The position numbers and the translations under genes were made by a program. A model generated the notes under the pieces. The model was not told where the DNA came from and made no database searches. It saw nothing but the letters and a program-made list of their open reading frames with translations. Below are positions 1 through 7,782 of a DNA stretch of 51,708 bases, piece by piece. The stretch lies in contig JBIIIP010000005.1 of the NCBI GenBank assembly GCA_044234625.1, forward strand, positions 1 through 51,708, read 5' to 3'. Each line of letters starts with the position of its first letter. Positions within the stretch are counted from its first letter, which is position 1. The DNA is from CACORA01 sp044234625. Lineage in GTDB: Bacteria; Planctomycetota; Planctomycetia; Pirellulales; UBA1268.

Positions 1-187
1 AGGCCACGATGGCGAAGGTTTCGTGAAGCGAGCCGGGCCGGGGTTACCACCAGCGGGCGGAGGCCCGCCAAGAAACCTGAGGCCACGATGGCGAAGGTTT
101 CGTGAAGCGAGCCGGGCCGGGTTACCACCAGCGGGCGGAGGCCCGCCAAGAAACCTGAGGCCACGATGGCGAAGGTTTCGTGAAGCG
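1..187. repeat. Tandem 79-bp repeat, about 2.4 copies
   Basis: Copies begin at 1, 80 and 158. The first is 79 bp, the second 78 bp (one G fewer in a G run), and the third is cut off after about 30 bp. Each unit has a GC-rich hairpin (GCGGGC, loop ggag, GCCCGC) followed by a GAAGGTTTCGTGAAG-type segment. A diverged single copy lies at 8947-9016. The left end is the window edge, so the true copy number is unknown. Positions 188-223 hold nothing further before the stop codon of the next gene. Long reading frames through the repeat are low-complexity and I do not consider them coding. Confidence 0.85.
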
Positions 188-223
188 GACCCGGCCGAGG
201 CTTGCCGTGTGGCAACCCCGGCC

Positions 224-1324
224 TCACTTGCTCCAGCCGGCCTTTGGCTGCGGGTGCACGACCGGTGGCTCCAAGGCCACGGCTCGGGCCTCGCGAATCG
301 CGGCCGCATCGACCACATCGAGGGCAAGGTCGAACATGATTGTCGCCCGTGGCGCCAACGGCACTACGCGGCCCTGCGCTTCCTCAAACGATCGCGGGTT
401 CGGATAATTGGTGCCCGGCTCCAGCCCGGTCACATAGCCATCGGCGAGGCCGCCCTGGTTCTTCCACAGAGTGAAGCAGGGCAATTCCGCAGCCCTCCAA
501 GAGAGCTGCGCCCCATGGCTCCCGTCAGGGGCCACGAGCATCGCCGCGGCCCGGCCCGCCCGATCCTCGCGGATGCGGAGAAAATGCACCTGCTCGCCCC
601 GGCCCGGCTGCGGCGCGGCGTAGCGATTCCAAGAGGCCACGTCCGCCACCGCGGCAGCGTCGCGGGGCGCCACCTCGTCGGCATTGGCGATGCACTCCGC
701 CCCCGCTCCGAGCAACGGCGGCCCCATGTTCACATGGTAGAGCATCTGCATGGTCACCGGCCGATCCGACCGGTTCTCCACCCGGTCCGTCCAGGCCGCG
801 CCCGCCCGGTCGGCACGCACGGTGATCGCGGTGTGCAGCCGCAGGTCATGCACGAGAAACCGCGTCTCGTCCACGCGTCCGGTCAGCGTGACGGTGCCCG
901 CGTCCTCGTCGAGCGTCACGTCAACGTCCCGAGCCGGGAGGTTCGCGATGCGCCCGTGCAGTGGATGCACAAGCCTGCCCTGGGCATCGAAATCCGGGGC
1001 CCCATTGCTCACCATGCCGCAGCGGGCCACGAGTTCGTCGAAGCCATCGAGCCACCCGATGCCGGACGGCTCAGTGACCGGCACGAACCGCGGGTGCACC
1101 GGCCCCTGCACCGGCGACTGCCAGCCCAAGACCCGTTCGCCGGTCACGATCCGCCAGATGCCAAGACCTCGATCGGGGAGCACGACGGCCCGCGTCGGCC
1201 CCGCCGACAACTCCACGACGAGCATGCCGTCGCTCACGCCACCGCGGAGCCGCCGCGCTGTCACGGCCAGCTGCCCCAGCGAACGGGAAACCTCGTCGTC
1301 GATGCGAATCGTCGTGCGCGCCAT
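224..1324 (-). CDS. DUF4432 family protein, aldose-1-epimerase-like
   Basis: A 366-residue protein of the DUF4432 group within the galactose-mutarotase-like beta-sandwich fold. These proteins are thought to act on sugars or sugar derivatives, but the substrate is not established. Family hallmarks seen here are GWLDGFDELVARCG around residue 90, LHGRIANLP in the middle, YHVNMGPPLL, and the C-terminal run FTLWKNQGGLADGY followed by GLEPGTNYPNPRSFE. The start is the ATG at 1324 because GGAGGGAAGG lies just upstream; a longer frame reaches into the neighbouring promoter region and has no such site. The gene is divergent from the glmU-like gene and shares a 112-bp intergenic region with it. There is no signal peptide, so a cytoplasmic location is likely. 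Family assignment is secure; enzymatic activity is inferred. Confidence 0.88.
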   Translation of the reverse strand: MARTTIRIDDEVSRSLGQLAVTARRLRGGVSDGMLVVELSAGPTRAVVLPDRGLGIWRIVTGERVLGWQSPVQGPVHPRFVPVTEPSGIGWLDGFDELVARCGMVSNGAPDFDAQGRLVHPLHGRIANLPARDVDVTLDEDAGTVTLTGRVDETRFLVHDLRLHTAITVRADRAGAAWTDRVENRSDRPVTMQMLYHVNMGPPLLGAGAECIANADEVAPRDAAAVADVASWNRYAAPQPGRGEQVHFLRIREDRAGRAAAMLVAPDGSHGAQLSWRAAELPCFTLWKNQGGLADGYVTGLEPGTNYPNPRSFEEAQGRVVPLAPRATIMFDLALDVVDAAAIREARAVALEPPVVHPQPKAGWSK

Positions 1325-1400
1325 TCGATTCCTTCCCTCCAAAACATCAGTAGTGTAACGCGTCCGCAGCGACGGCCGCACGACCGCCGCCTGCCGGCAT

Positions 1401-1430
1401 TTGACACGCCGCCCGCCGTTCTCCTCTGAT
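1401..1430 (+). promoter_or_regulatory. Putative sigma-70 promoter of the glmU-like/prs operon
   Basis: A perfect -35 TTGACA is at 1401-1406. An 18-bp spacer leads to TCTGAT at 1425-1430 (4 of 6 matches to TATAAT). Initiation about 7 bp downstream would fall on the A of the ATG at 1437, giving a leaderless mRNA. That would fit the absence of any Shine-Dalgarno sequence there. This is an inference from spacing only. Confidence 0.45.
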
Positions 1431-1436
1431 ACCGAC

Positions 1437-2243
1437 ATGACCGCCCGCAGCGACCGTCCGATCGCCGTTGTTCTCGCCGCGGGAAAAGGCACGCGGATGG
1501 CCAGTGACCTGCCGAAGGTGCTCCACGACGCCGCCGGCAAGCCGCTCGTGCGCTGGGTGCTCGACGCGCTCGCGGCAGCCGGCATCAGCGATCGCATCGT
1601 GGTCGTCGGCTACCGTGCCGATCTCGTCGAGCAGGCTCTCGCCGGCATTCCCGGCGTGGCCTTCGCCACGCAGCATGAGCAGCGCGGCACGGGCGACGCG
1701 GTCGCCGCCGCCATCCCCCTGATCCGCGAACGCATCACTGGGGATCCGCCGCACACGCGGCGTCCGGTGGTCGTCGTGTGCGGTGATTCGCCGATGCTCC
1801 GGCCGGCCAGCGTCACGGGTCTGCTCGATGCCTTCACTGCCCGAGCCGCGGCCTGCCTCCTGGGCACGGCCGTCACCGCCGATCCCACCGGCCTCGGCCG
1901 CATCATCCGCGATGACCACGGGCGGTTCCTTGGAATCGTGGAGCACAGAGACGCGACCGCCGAGCAGCGGACGATCCGCGAGGTCAACATGAGCACGTAC
2001 GTATTCGATGCCCGGGGCCTGCTCCGCGCCCTCGACCGGCTGACGCCCGACAACGCCGCCGGCGAGTATTACATCACGGACTGCCCCGGGATCCTCCGCC
2101 ACGAGGGGCACGTCGTCGAGGCGGTGGCCTGCCTCGACCCGAGCGAGACCTTGTCGGTCAACACGCCCGAACAGCTCGCGGCCGTCGCTGCGGCCTTGAA
2201 GAACGGCACCCCCGCGGCGAAAGTGATGCCATGTACGACCTGA
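1437..2243 (+). CDS. GlmU-type sugar-1-phosphate uridylyltransferase, single domain
   Basis: A 268-residue nucleotidyltransferase that should make UDP-GlcNAc from GlcNAc-1-phosphate and UTP for peptidoglycan and LPS precursors. It carries the GlmU signature LAAGKGTRM at residues 13-21 with the SDLPKVLH continuation (Lys27), a uridine-binding QHEQRGTGDAV stretch, a VCGDSPML motif and NAAGEYYITD near residue 205. The left-handed beta-helix acetyltransferase half of bifunctional GlmU is missing, since the frame ends before any hexapeptide repeats. Acetylation must therefore be done elsewhere or the substrate may differ. The stop codon overlaps the prs start by 13 bp, indicating translational coupling, and the glmU-prs-ctc-pth order is the one known from Bacillus. 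The start is the ATG at 1437; an upstream in-frame TTG at 1401 is the -35 box. Confidence 0.85.
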   Translation: MTARSDRPIAVVLAAGKGTRMASDLPKVLHDAAGKPLVRWVLDALAAAGISDRIVVVGYRADLVEQALAGIPGVAFATQHEQRGTGDAVAAAIPLIRERITGDPPHTRRPVVVVCGDSPMLRPASVTGLLDAFTARAAACLLGTAVTADPTGLGRIIRDDHGRFLGIVEHRDATAEQRTIREVNMSTYVFDARGLLRALDRLTPDNAAGEYYITDCPGILRHEGHVVEAVACLDPSETLSVNTPEQLAAVAAALKNGTPAAKVMPCTT

Positions 2244-3175
2244 AAATTTTCAGTGGCACCGCCAACACGGCGCTGGCCCACGACATCTGCCGCTACCTCA
2301 ACCTGCCGATGGGGAAGATCACGCTCGGTCGGTTTCCCGACGGCGAGATTTCCTGCAAGATCGACGAAGACGTCCGCGGCCGTGACGTGTTCATCGTGCA
2401 GCCCACCTGCCCGCCGGTGAACGAAAACATCATGGAGCTGCTCGTGATGATCGACAGCTTCAAGCGGGCCAGCTCCTACCGGCTCACGGCCGTGATCCCC
2501 TATTTCGGATATGCCCGGCAGGATCGCAAGGATGCCGGCCGCGTGCCCATCACGGCGAAGCTCGTCGCCAACCTCATCACCCGCGCCGGGGCCGACCGCG
2601 TGCTGGCGATGGACTTGCACGCCGCACAGATCCAGGGCTTCTTCGACGTGCCCGTCGATCACCTCTATGCGGCGCCCGTGCTCAACAACCATTTCCAGTC
2701 GATGGATCTCCCGCACGACGACCTCGTGGTCGTGGCCGCCGATGCCGGCAGCATCAAGCGGGCCGTGGGGCATGCGACGCGGCTCGGCGTGCCGCTGGCC
2801 ATCGTCGACAAACGGAGACTGAGCGCCGAAACGACGAAATCCGCGAACATCATCGGGGCGTCGGTCGAGGGCAAGATCGCCCTCATGTTCGACGACATGA
2901 TCAGCACGGCCGGCTCGATCTGCTCGGCAGCGACCGTGGTTCATGGCCACGGCGCCCGGGCGATCTACGCGGCTGCCACGCATGGCCTGCTCGTCGGGCC
3001 GGCGATCGAGCGGCTCAAGGCCGCACCGTTCCGCGGCATCGTGATGACCGATTCAATCCCCTTGCCGCCGGAAAAGGCCCTGCCAAACATCACCGTTCTC
3101 TCGACGGCCAGCCTCCTCGGCCAGGCCATCAAGCGGATCCACCGCAATGAATCCGTTTCGATGATGTTTCAATAG
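2231..3175 (+). CDS. prs: Ribose-phosphate pyrophosphokinase
   Basis: Makes PRPP from ribose-5-phosphate and ATP, feeding purine, pyrimidine, His, Trp and NAD synthesis in the cytoplasm. The 314-residue length is normal for class I enzymes. Visible motifs are FSGTANTALA at the N-terminus, GRFPDGEI, the ATP-site YFGYARQDRK, the metal and ribose-5-phosphate stretch DLHAAQIQGFFD, and the PRPP loop FDDMISTAGSI in the last third (the usual sequence is DDMIDTAGT, so Ser replaces Asp here). It starts inside the end of the glmU-like gene with a 13-bp overlap. The following 164 bp contain a dispersed hairpin repeat before rplY. Identification is certain at family level. Confidence 0.97.
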   Translation: MYDLKIFSGTANTALAHDICRYLNLPMGKITLGRFPDGEISCKIDEDVRGRDVFIVQPTCPPVNENIMELLVMIDSFKRASSYRLTAVIPYFGYARQDRKDAGRVPITAKLVANLITRAGADRVLAMDLHAAQIQGFFDVPVDHLYAAPVLNNHFQSMDLPHDDLVVVAADAGSIKRAVGHATRLGVPLAIVDKRRLSAETTKSANIIGASVEGKIALMFDDMISTAGSICSAATVVHGHGARAIYAAATHGLLVGPAIERLKAAPFRGIVMTDSIPLPPEKALPNITVLSTASLLGQAIKRIHRNESVSMMFQ

Positions 3176-3226
3176 CCGTCGCGCCGACAAACCAACTCGG
3201 TGGCCCGCGACCACCGACAACCGTGG

Positions 3227-3247
3227 CGACAGGCCTCCGGCCTGTCG
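3227..3247. repeat. Dispersed hairpin repeat between prs and rplY
   Basis: A perfect stem GACAGGCC / GGCCTGTC closes a 3-nt TCC loop, with one more C:G pair outside. A run of six T follows about 15 bp downstream (3261 onward). It belongs to the same family as hairpins at 26322-26340, 26470-26488 and 29176-29194. It may attenuate or terminate transcription between prs and rplY. Confidence 0.7.
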
Positions 3248-3339
3248 AATGCGGGCCCTGTTTTTTGCGGCCGCGGCGGGTTTGGCTTGCGGATCCGCCG
3301 GGGGATGGCAAAATACCGGGCTCGAAACAAGGAGTTTTC

Positions 3340-3975
3340 ATGAGCGATTCTCTCGAAGTCGTGCCGCGTCCCGAGTCGGGATCCCGGGCCAGCCGCCGCC
3401 TCCGTCGGCAGGGCATGGTGCCCGCCGTGCTCTACGGTCACGGGGAAAAGGTCGTCGATCTCGCCGCCTCCCGGGACGCACTCGAAGCGGTGATCCGCCA
3501 CGGCGGCCGCGTGGTCGACCTGCACGGGGCGGTGAAGGAAAGCGCCCTCATCCGCGAACTGCAGTGGGACACGTTCGGCATCCAGCCGATCCATGTCGAC
3601 CTTCTCCGGGTCAGCAAGTCCGACCGGGTCAAGGTGAAGGTGCCGATCGACCTCCGCGGCGACGCCCCGGGCCACCGGGCGGGCGGCACGGTGAATCTCG
3701 TGCTCCACGAAATCGAGATCGAATGCACTCCCGACCTGATTCCCGAAAAGATCCACGCCCAGATCGGCAAGCTGGAACTCGGTGGCACGGTGAAGGTGCA
3801 CGACCTGGAACTGCCCAAGGGGGCGAAAGCCTTGGCGGATGCCGACGAACTGGTGGTCACCTGCATGGTGGCGGGCGTCAAACCGGAAGAGGCCGTGGCA
3901 GGTGCGGCGGCCGAGCCCGAGCTCATTGGCCGCAAGCCTGCCGAGGAAGCGGAAGGAGGGGCAGAGGAGGCGTGA
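3340..3975 (+). CDS. rplY: 50S ribosomal protein L25 (Ctc/TL5 form)
   Basis: A 211-residue L25 of the long CTC/TL5 type. The N-terminal 5S-rRNA-binding domain includes SGSRASRRLRRQGMVPAVLYG, and the beta-rich C-terminal TL5 domain includes VNLVLHEIEIECTPDLIP. The tail is Ala/Glu-rich (VAGAAAEPE through EGGAEEA), common in high-GC relatives. The ATG at 3340 is chosen because AAGGAG lies 5-6 bp upstream; a longer frame from 3223 would translate the hairpin repeat and is unlikely. It sits between prs and pth exactly as ctc does in Bacillus. It is expected to bind 5S rRNA in the large subunit. Confidence 0.95.
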   Translation: MSDSLEVVPRPESGSRASRRLRRQGMVPAVLYGHGEKVVDLAASRDALEAVIRHGGRVVDLHGAVKESALIRELQWDTFGIQPIHVDLLRVSKSDRVKVKVPIDLRGDAPGHRAGGTVNLVLHEIEIECTPDLIPEKIHAQIGKLELGGTVKVHDLELPKGAKALADADELVVTCMVAGVKPEEAVAGAAAEPELIGRKPAEEAEGGAEEA

Positions 3976-4018
3976 CGGAGGCCCGAAGGTTTTCGGTGCC
4001 CCTGCATGATCGAGCGAC

Positions 4019-4576
4019 GTGAAGCTGATTGTCGGGCTGGGCAACCCGGGACGGTCCTACGAAGCAACGCGTCACAACGTCGGCTTCGACGTGCTGGAAA
4101 TCCTCGCCAAGCGGGCCGGCAGCCCGGCGCAACGGCAGCGGTTTCAGGGTGAAACGTCCCAGGCGACCCTCCGTGGCTGCCCGGTGCTGCTCCTGTGGCC
4201 GCTGACGTGGATGAACCTGAGTGGCTCGAGCGTCCTCGCGGCCCGCGACTTCTACAAAATCGACCTTGCCGACATCCTGGTGATTTGTGACGACTTTCAA
4301 CTTCCCGTGGGCACGATTCGCATCCGTGGCAGCGGCTCCGGCGGCGGCCAGAATGGCCTCGCCAACGTGCTGGAGCGGCTCGGTTCGCCGGCTGTCCCGC
4401 GGCTGCGGATCGGCATCGGGCCGGTGGCGGCCGGTTGGAAGACTGCAGACTTCGTGCTCGGAAAGTTCGCCAAACACGAGCGGCCCGACGTCGACGCCAT
4501 GCTGGAGCGGGCCGCGGACGCGGCCGAGGAGTGGGCGGTGATCGGCATCGACTCCGCCATGAACCGATTCAATTGA
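4019..4576 (+). CDS. pth: Peptidyl-tRNA hydrolase
   Basis: Cleaves peptidyl-tRNAs dropped by stalled ribosomes, recycling tRNA. The 185-residue length is typical. The E. coli catalytic set is present: Asn9 (GLGNPG), His19 (RHNVGF), Asn66 (TWMNLSG) and Asp92 (CDDFQLP). The glycine-rich region reads GSGSGGGQNGL, with Gln replacing the usual His before Asn112. The start is a GTG at 4019; family alignment (MKLIVGLGNPG) leaves no other choice, though the ribosome-binding site is weak. It lies 43 bp after rplY and 44 bp before rpsF, continuing the same operon. Confidence 0.96.
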   Translation: MKLIVGLGNPGRSYEATRHNVGFDVLEILAKRAGSPAQRQRFQGETSQATLRGCPVLLLWPLTWMNLSGSSVLAARDFYKIDLADILVICDDFQLPVGTIRIRGSGSGGGQNGLANVLERLGSPAVPRLRIGIGPVAAGWKTADFVLGKFAKHERPDVDAMLERAADAAEEWAVIGIDSAMNRFN

Positions 4577-4620
4577 CGAAAGCAACCGAACCGTTCGATC
4601 AAAGACGAGAGGAGACGACG

Positions 4621-4989
4621 ATGGTGGTTTACGAAGGCATGTTCATCCTGGACCCGACGAAATACTCCCGGGACCCCGCCGGCACCGCGCAGCTGGTCAC
4701 CGACCTGATCGCCCAATTCGGCGGCACGGTGCTCGCGTCGCGGCTATGGGACGAGCGGAAACTCGCCTACCCGATCAAGGGCCACAAGCGGGGCGCCTAC
4801 TGGCTCACCTACTTCCGCATGGAAACGGGGAAGGTCGCCGCCCTGGAGCGGCAGTGCGACATCACCGACGACATCATCCGGAAACTGATCCTCAAGGTCG
4901 ACGATCGGATCGCCGACGCGCTCGTGCAGCACGCCCTGTCCGGAGACACGACCCAGAAGCGGTCGGCTCCCGCGGGGGCCGCGAGCTAG
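4621..4989 (+). CDS. rpsF: 30S ribosomal protein S6
   Basis: A 122-residue S6, an RNA-recognition-like fold that binds 16S rRNA as a pair with S18. The N-terminus VVYEGMFILDP and the central DERKLAYPIKGHKRGAYWL block are diagnostic. The C-terminal Ala/Ser-rich tail is short. The ATG at 4621 follows GAGAGGAGACGACG, a good ribosome-binding site. The in-frame upstream extension overlaps pth and lacks family similarity. S6's partner rpsR normally lies two genes downstream but is absent here. A promoter-like sequence separates this gene from ssb. Confidence 0.95.
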   Translation: MVVYEGMFILDPTKYSRDPAGTAQLVTDLIAQFGGTVLASRLWDERKLAYPIKGHKRGAYWLTYFRMETGKVAALERQCDITDDIIRKLILKVDDRIADALVQHALSGDTTQKRSAPAGAAS

Positions 4990-5024
4990 TTTTCCAGCCG
5001 CCAACACAGGGGATGCTTCAACGC

Positions 5025-5053
5025 TTGCACAATCCGCCGCCACCGGCTACGCT
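5025..5053 (+). promoter_or_regulatory. Putative sigma-70 promoter upstream of ssb
   Basis: TTGCAC at 5025-5030 and TACGCT at 5048-5053 are separated by exactly 17 bp within the 112-bp rpsF-ssb gap. Each hexamer matches consensus at 4 or 5 positions. An AT-rich stretch (caatttgtac) follows. It could give ssb-rplI-dnaB independent expression. Confidence 0.4.
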
Positions 5054-5101
5054 GGGGCCACAATTTGTACAGGCGTTCAGTAACAGCAAAGGAGTCTGCC
5101 C

Positions 5102-5578
5102 GTGGCCAGCTTCAACAAAGTGATCCTCGTCGGCAACGTCACCCGCGATCCCGAACTCCGCTACACCTCCGGCGGCCAGGCCGTCACGGACATCGGTCTC
5201 GCCGTCAACGACCGCCGCAAGAATGCCCAGGGCGAGTGGGTCGACGAGACGACCTTTGTCGACATCACGCTGTGGGCCCGCACCGCGGAAATCGCGGGGG
5301 AATACGTTTCCAAAGGATCGCCCCTGCTGATCGAAGGCCGGCTCAAGCTCGACTCCTGGGAAAAGGAAGGCAAGAAATTCTCCAAGCTCCGAGTCGTGGG
5401 TGAGCGGATGCAGTTGCTCGGCAGCCGTGGTGGGGACGGCTCCCGCGGTGACGGCGGCCGCCCAAAGAGCCGCGTGCCGGCCGCAAAAACCGGCGGCGAC
5501 GAATTCTCGCAGTCCACCAGCTATGATGACGCCGAGTCCGCCGGGCCGGTCGGCTCCGACGACGACATTCCCTTCTGA
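5102..5578 (+). CDS. ssb: Single-stranded DNA-binding protein
   Basis: A 158-residue SSB that coats single-stranded DNA at forks and recruits replication and repair partners. The OB fold covers about residues 1-107, with FNKVILVGNVTRDPELRYT, TFVDITLWARTAE and LLIEGRLKLDSWE. A Gly/Ser-rich linker leads to the acidic tip DDDIPF, the canonical protein-interaction tail. The start is a GTG at 5102 with AAAGGAG 7 bp upstream. The gene is 32 bp ahead of rplI; in most bacteria rpsR occupies this position. Confidence 0.97.
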   Translation: MASFNKVILVGNVTRDPELRYTSGGQAVTDIGLAVNDRRKNAQGEWVDETTFVDITLWARTAEIAGEYVSKGSPLLIEGRLKLDSWEKEGKKFSKLRVVGERMQLLGSRGGDGSRGDGGRPKSRVPAAKTGGDEFSQSTSYDDAESAGPVGSDDDIPF

Positions 5579-5610
5579 AACTTTCCACGCCCCCGCCGAG
5601 GACCATCACC

Positions 5611-6147
5611 ATGCCGACCAAGGCCGCTTCCCCCACGCTCGCCAGGAATTCCACGCAGCTTCCGAAAGGCAAGCGAGGCGGGATCGAGCTTCTGCTGATC
5701 CACAATGTCGAACACCTCGGCAAGCAAGGTGAGGTGGTCGAGGTCAAGCGGGGCTATGCGACCAACTACCTGCTTCCGCAGGGCCTGGCCACCGTGGCCA
5801 CACCGCACCACAAGCGAATGGTGGAGAAGCACCGCGCCAAGCTCGACGAGATCGCCCGCGAACGGCTGGCTGGGCTCCGTGGACTGCTCGAGGAACTCGT
5901 GCGCACGAGCGTCACGATCGAGGCGAACGCCAACGACGAGGGGCATCTGTACGGCTCCGTCGTGGCCGCCGACATCGCCCGCTCGCTCAAGCAGCAGGAT
6001 CTCATGGTGTCGCCCGATTGCATCGTGCTGCAGGGGCCGCTCAAGGAAGTGGGTCTCTACACGGTGAAGGTCCGCCTGGCAGCGGAAGTGGAGGGCGATC
6101 TGAAGGTCTGGGTTGTGCCGTCCAGTTCGGAATCTGCCAGCAAGTAG
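5611..6147 (+). CDS. rplI: 50S ribosomal protein L9 with N-terminal extension
   Basis: L9 binds 23S rRNA at the base of the L1 stalk and has two domains joined by a long helix. The N-domain is recognised by LLLIHNVEHLGKQGEVVEVKRGYATNYLLPQG. The connecting helix follows (residues about 65-100), then the C-domain with LYGSVVAADIA. At 178 residues it is longer than the usual 148-150. About 24 extra basic residues precede the canonical start of the fold, and no ATG, GTG or TTG lies at the usual position, so the extension appears real. A GAGGA site precedes the ATG at 5611. It is followed 51 bp later by dnaB. Confidence 0.94.
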   Translation: MPTKAASPTLARNSTQLPKGKRGGIELLLIHNVEHLGKQGEVVEVKRGYATNYLLPQGLATVATPHHKRMVEKHRAKLDEIARERLAGLRGLLEELVRTSVTIEANANDEGHLYGSVVAADIARSLKQQDLMVSPDCIVLQGPLKEVGLYTVKVRLAAEVEGDLKVWVVPSSSESASK

Positions 6148-6198
6148 CAGAAGGCGTCGTCGTTTCACCACAGTTCGCCCCCTCCAGGCAGGCTCGCC

Positions 6199-7665
6199 AT
6201 GGCTCCTCCGCCGGACGCAGCGACCCGGGATGGCTCCCGCCGCGGCAAGCAGCGCGGCGACGAGCGGGCGCGCGGCACCGGGGGGCCGGCTGCAGTTCTC
6301 GTGGACTCCCGTGACCGTCCGTCAAACGTCGATGCCGAACGGGCCGTGCTGGGCAGCATTCTCCTCAAGCCGGATGTCTGCGACGACATCGCTCTCTTGA
6401 TTCGCGCCGAAGATTTCGCCGACGACGCGCACGAACTGCTGTTTCGACATCTGCTGGAACTGCACGATTCGGGCAAACGGATCGATGTCACGATCGTTCT
6501 CGAGCGGCTGCGCACGAAGGGCGATCTGGATCGCATCGGCGGGGCGGCGACGCTCGCAGAGATCGTCGAGGCGGTGCCGCATGCGGCCCACGCGACGCAC
6601 TACGCGCTGATCGTCCGCGACAAGGCGATGCTCCGCTCGCTCATCGACGCCAGCACCGACATCCTTCGCGATGCCTACGACGCGGCCGACGAGCCACGCG
6701 AACTCGTGGCCCGGGCGGAGGCCAGGATCTTCTCGATCCTCGAGCACCGTAGTTCGGCGGAGGCCAAGCCGATTGAGTCCGTGCTCGAGGAGGTGATGGT
6801 GCGGATGGACGCAAGGATGAAGCACGAACACGCCCTCGGGGGCGTGGAAACGGGCTTCACCGACCTCGACACCCTGTGCGGCGGACTCCACAACTCCGAG
6901 CTCATCATCCTCGCGGCCCGGCCCAGCATGGGGAAGACGGCGTTTGCCATGAACATCGCCGAGCACGTCGCGATCGGCATCAAGATGCCGGTGCTGTTCG
7001 TGAGCCTGGAAATGGCGAGCCTGGAATTGGCCGACCGCCTGCTCTGCTCGGCGGCCCAGGTGAATGGACACCGGCTTCGCAATGGCACGATTTCGCAGGA
7101 GGATCGGCGTCGCTTGGTGCAGAAATCGGCCGAGATCAGCTCCGCCCCGTTGTTCATAGACGACACGCCGAGTCGCACGCTCACCGAGATCGCCGCGGTG
7201 GCGCGGCGGCTGAAGCGCAAGCGGGGTCTGTCGCTGATCGTGATCGACTACCTCCAGCTGATCGAGCCCGACAACCCGCGAGACCAGCGGCAGGAGCAGG
7301 TGGCGAAGATCGCACGCCGTCTGAAGACGATGTCTCGCGAACTGGACATCCCCGTACTCTGCCTCGCGCAGCTCAACCGGCAGGCGGAAGTGTCACGAGA
7401 CAATCGTCCGCGGCTGAACCATCTGCGGGAATCGGGCGCCATCGAGCAGGATGCCGATGTGGTGATGTTCGTGCATCGGGAGGAGTACTACCAAACCAAC
7501 GACGAGGATCGGGAACGGGTGAAGGGGCAGGCGGAAATCATCATCGCCAAGCAACGCAACGGCCCGATCGGCGACGTGAAACTGCTCTGGCAGCACGATT
7601 ACACGCGGTTCGTGAATCTCGAGCACCGTCCGTACGATGAGTTCGAGTCGTTTTCGAGTTTCTAG
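6199..7665 (+). CDS. dnaB: Replicative DNA helicase DnaB
   Basis: Hexameric 5'-3' helicase that unwinds DNA at the fork. The protein is 488 residues. A disordered basic N-terminus (residues 1-40) is followed by the DnaB N-domain (NVDAERAVLGSILL at 43-56) and the RecA-like ATPase domain. Walker A is ARPSMGKTA at 240-248, Walker B is LIVIDYLQL at 347-354, and the H4/R-finger region includes AQLNRQAE and LRESGAIEQDADVVMF. No intein or insertion is present. The start is the first ATG of the frame, with a weak ribosome-binding site; a start within the disordered 40 residues is possible. The TAG stop lies inside the left arm of a 110-bp inverted repeat. Last gene of the housekeeping run. Confidence 0.96.
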   Translation: MAPPPDAATRDGSRRGKQRGDERARGTGGPAAVLVDSRDRPSNVDAERAVLGSILLKPDVCDDIALLIRAEDFADDAHELLFRHLLELHDSGKRIDVTIVLERLRTKGDLDRIGGAATLAEIVEAVPHAAHATHYALIVRDKAMLRSLIDASTDILRDAYDAADEPRELVARAEARIFSILEHRSSAEAKPIESVLEEVMVRMDARMKHEHALGGVETGFTDLDTLCGGLHNSELIILAARPSMGKTAFAMNIAEHVAIGIKMPVLFVSLEMASLELADRLLCSAAQVNGHRLRNGTISQEDRRRLVQKSAEISSAPLFIDDTPSRTLTEIAAVARRLKRKRGLSLIVIDYLQLIEPDNPRDQRQEQVAKIARRLKTMSRELDIPVLCLAQLNRQAEVSRDNRPRLNHLRESGAIEQDADVVMFVHREEYYQTNDEDRERVKGQAEIIIAKQRNGPIGDVKLLWQHDYTRFVNLEHRPYDEFESFSSF

Positions 7666-7771
7666 CTTTACGCCCGCAGGGCCATCCCTGGCCCCTGCGG
7701 GCTTGCGCGGCTGCGGGGCAAGCCAAGGTTGCCCCGAGCCGCGAGCGGCCGCCGTCCAGGCGGCCGTTCGC
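7662..7771. repeat. Left arm of perfect 110-bp inverted repeat around tsaD
   Basis: The reverse complement of this segment is identical to 9096-9205 over all 110 bp by direct base comparison. It begins with CTAG, which supplies the dnaB stop codon. Inside are two strong hairpins: GCCCGCAGGG / CCCTGCGGGC (7672-7681 with 7693-7702) and CGGCCGCC / GGCGGCCG (7746-7753 with 7759-7766). No run of T follows, so a Rho-independent terminator is not obvious. Flanks show no target-site duplication. Confidence 0.92.
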
Positions 7772-7782
7772 CCCAGAAAGCG

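Noticed and set aside
385..405. Possible tRNA T-arm (gcgggttcggataattgg)
   Set aside because: It lies inside the DUF4432 coding frame and no acceptor or anticodon stem can be built around it.
23..1429. 468-codon plus-strand frame opposite the DUF4432 gene
   Set aside because: It is the antisense of a clearly assigned protein, begins in the tandem repeat and is Arg/Pro/His-rich as expected of a high-GC shadow.
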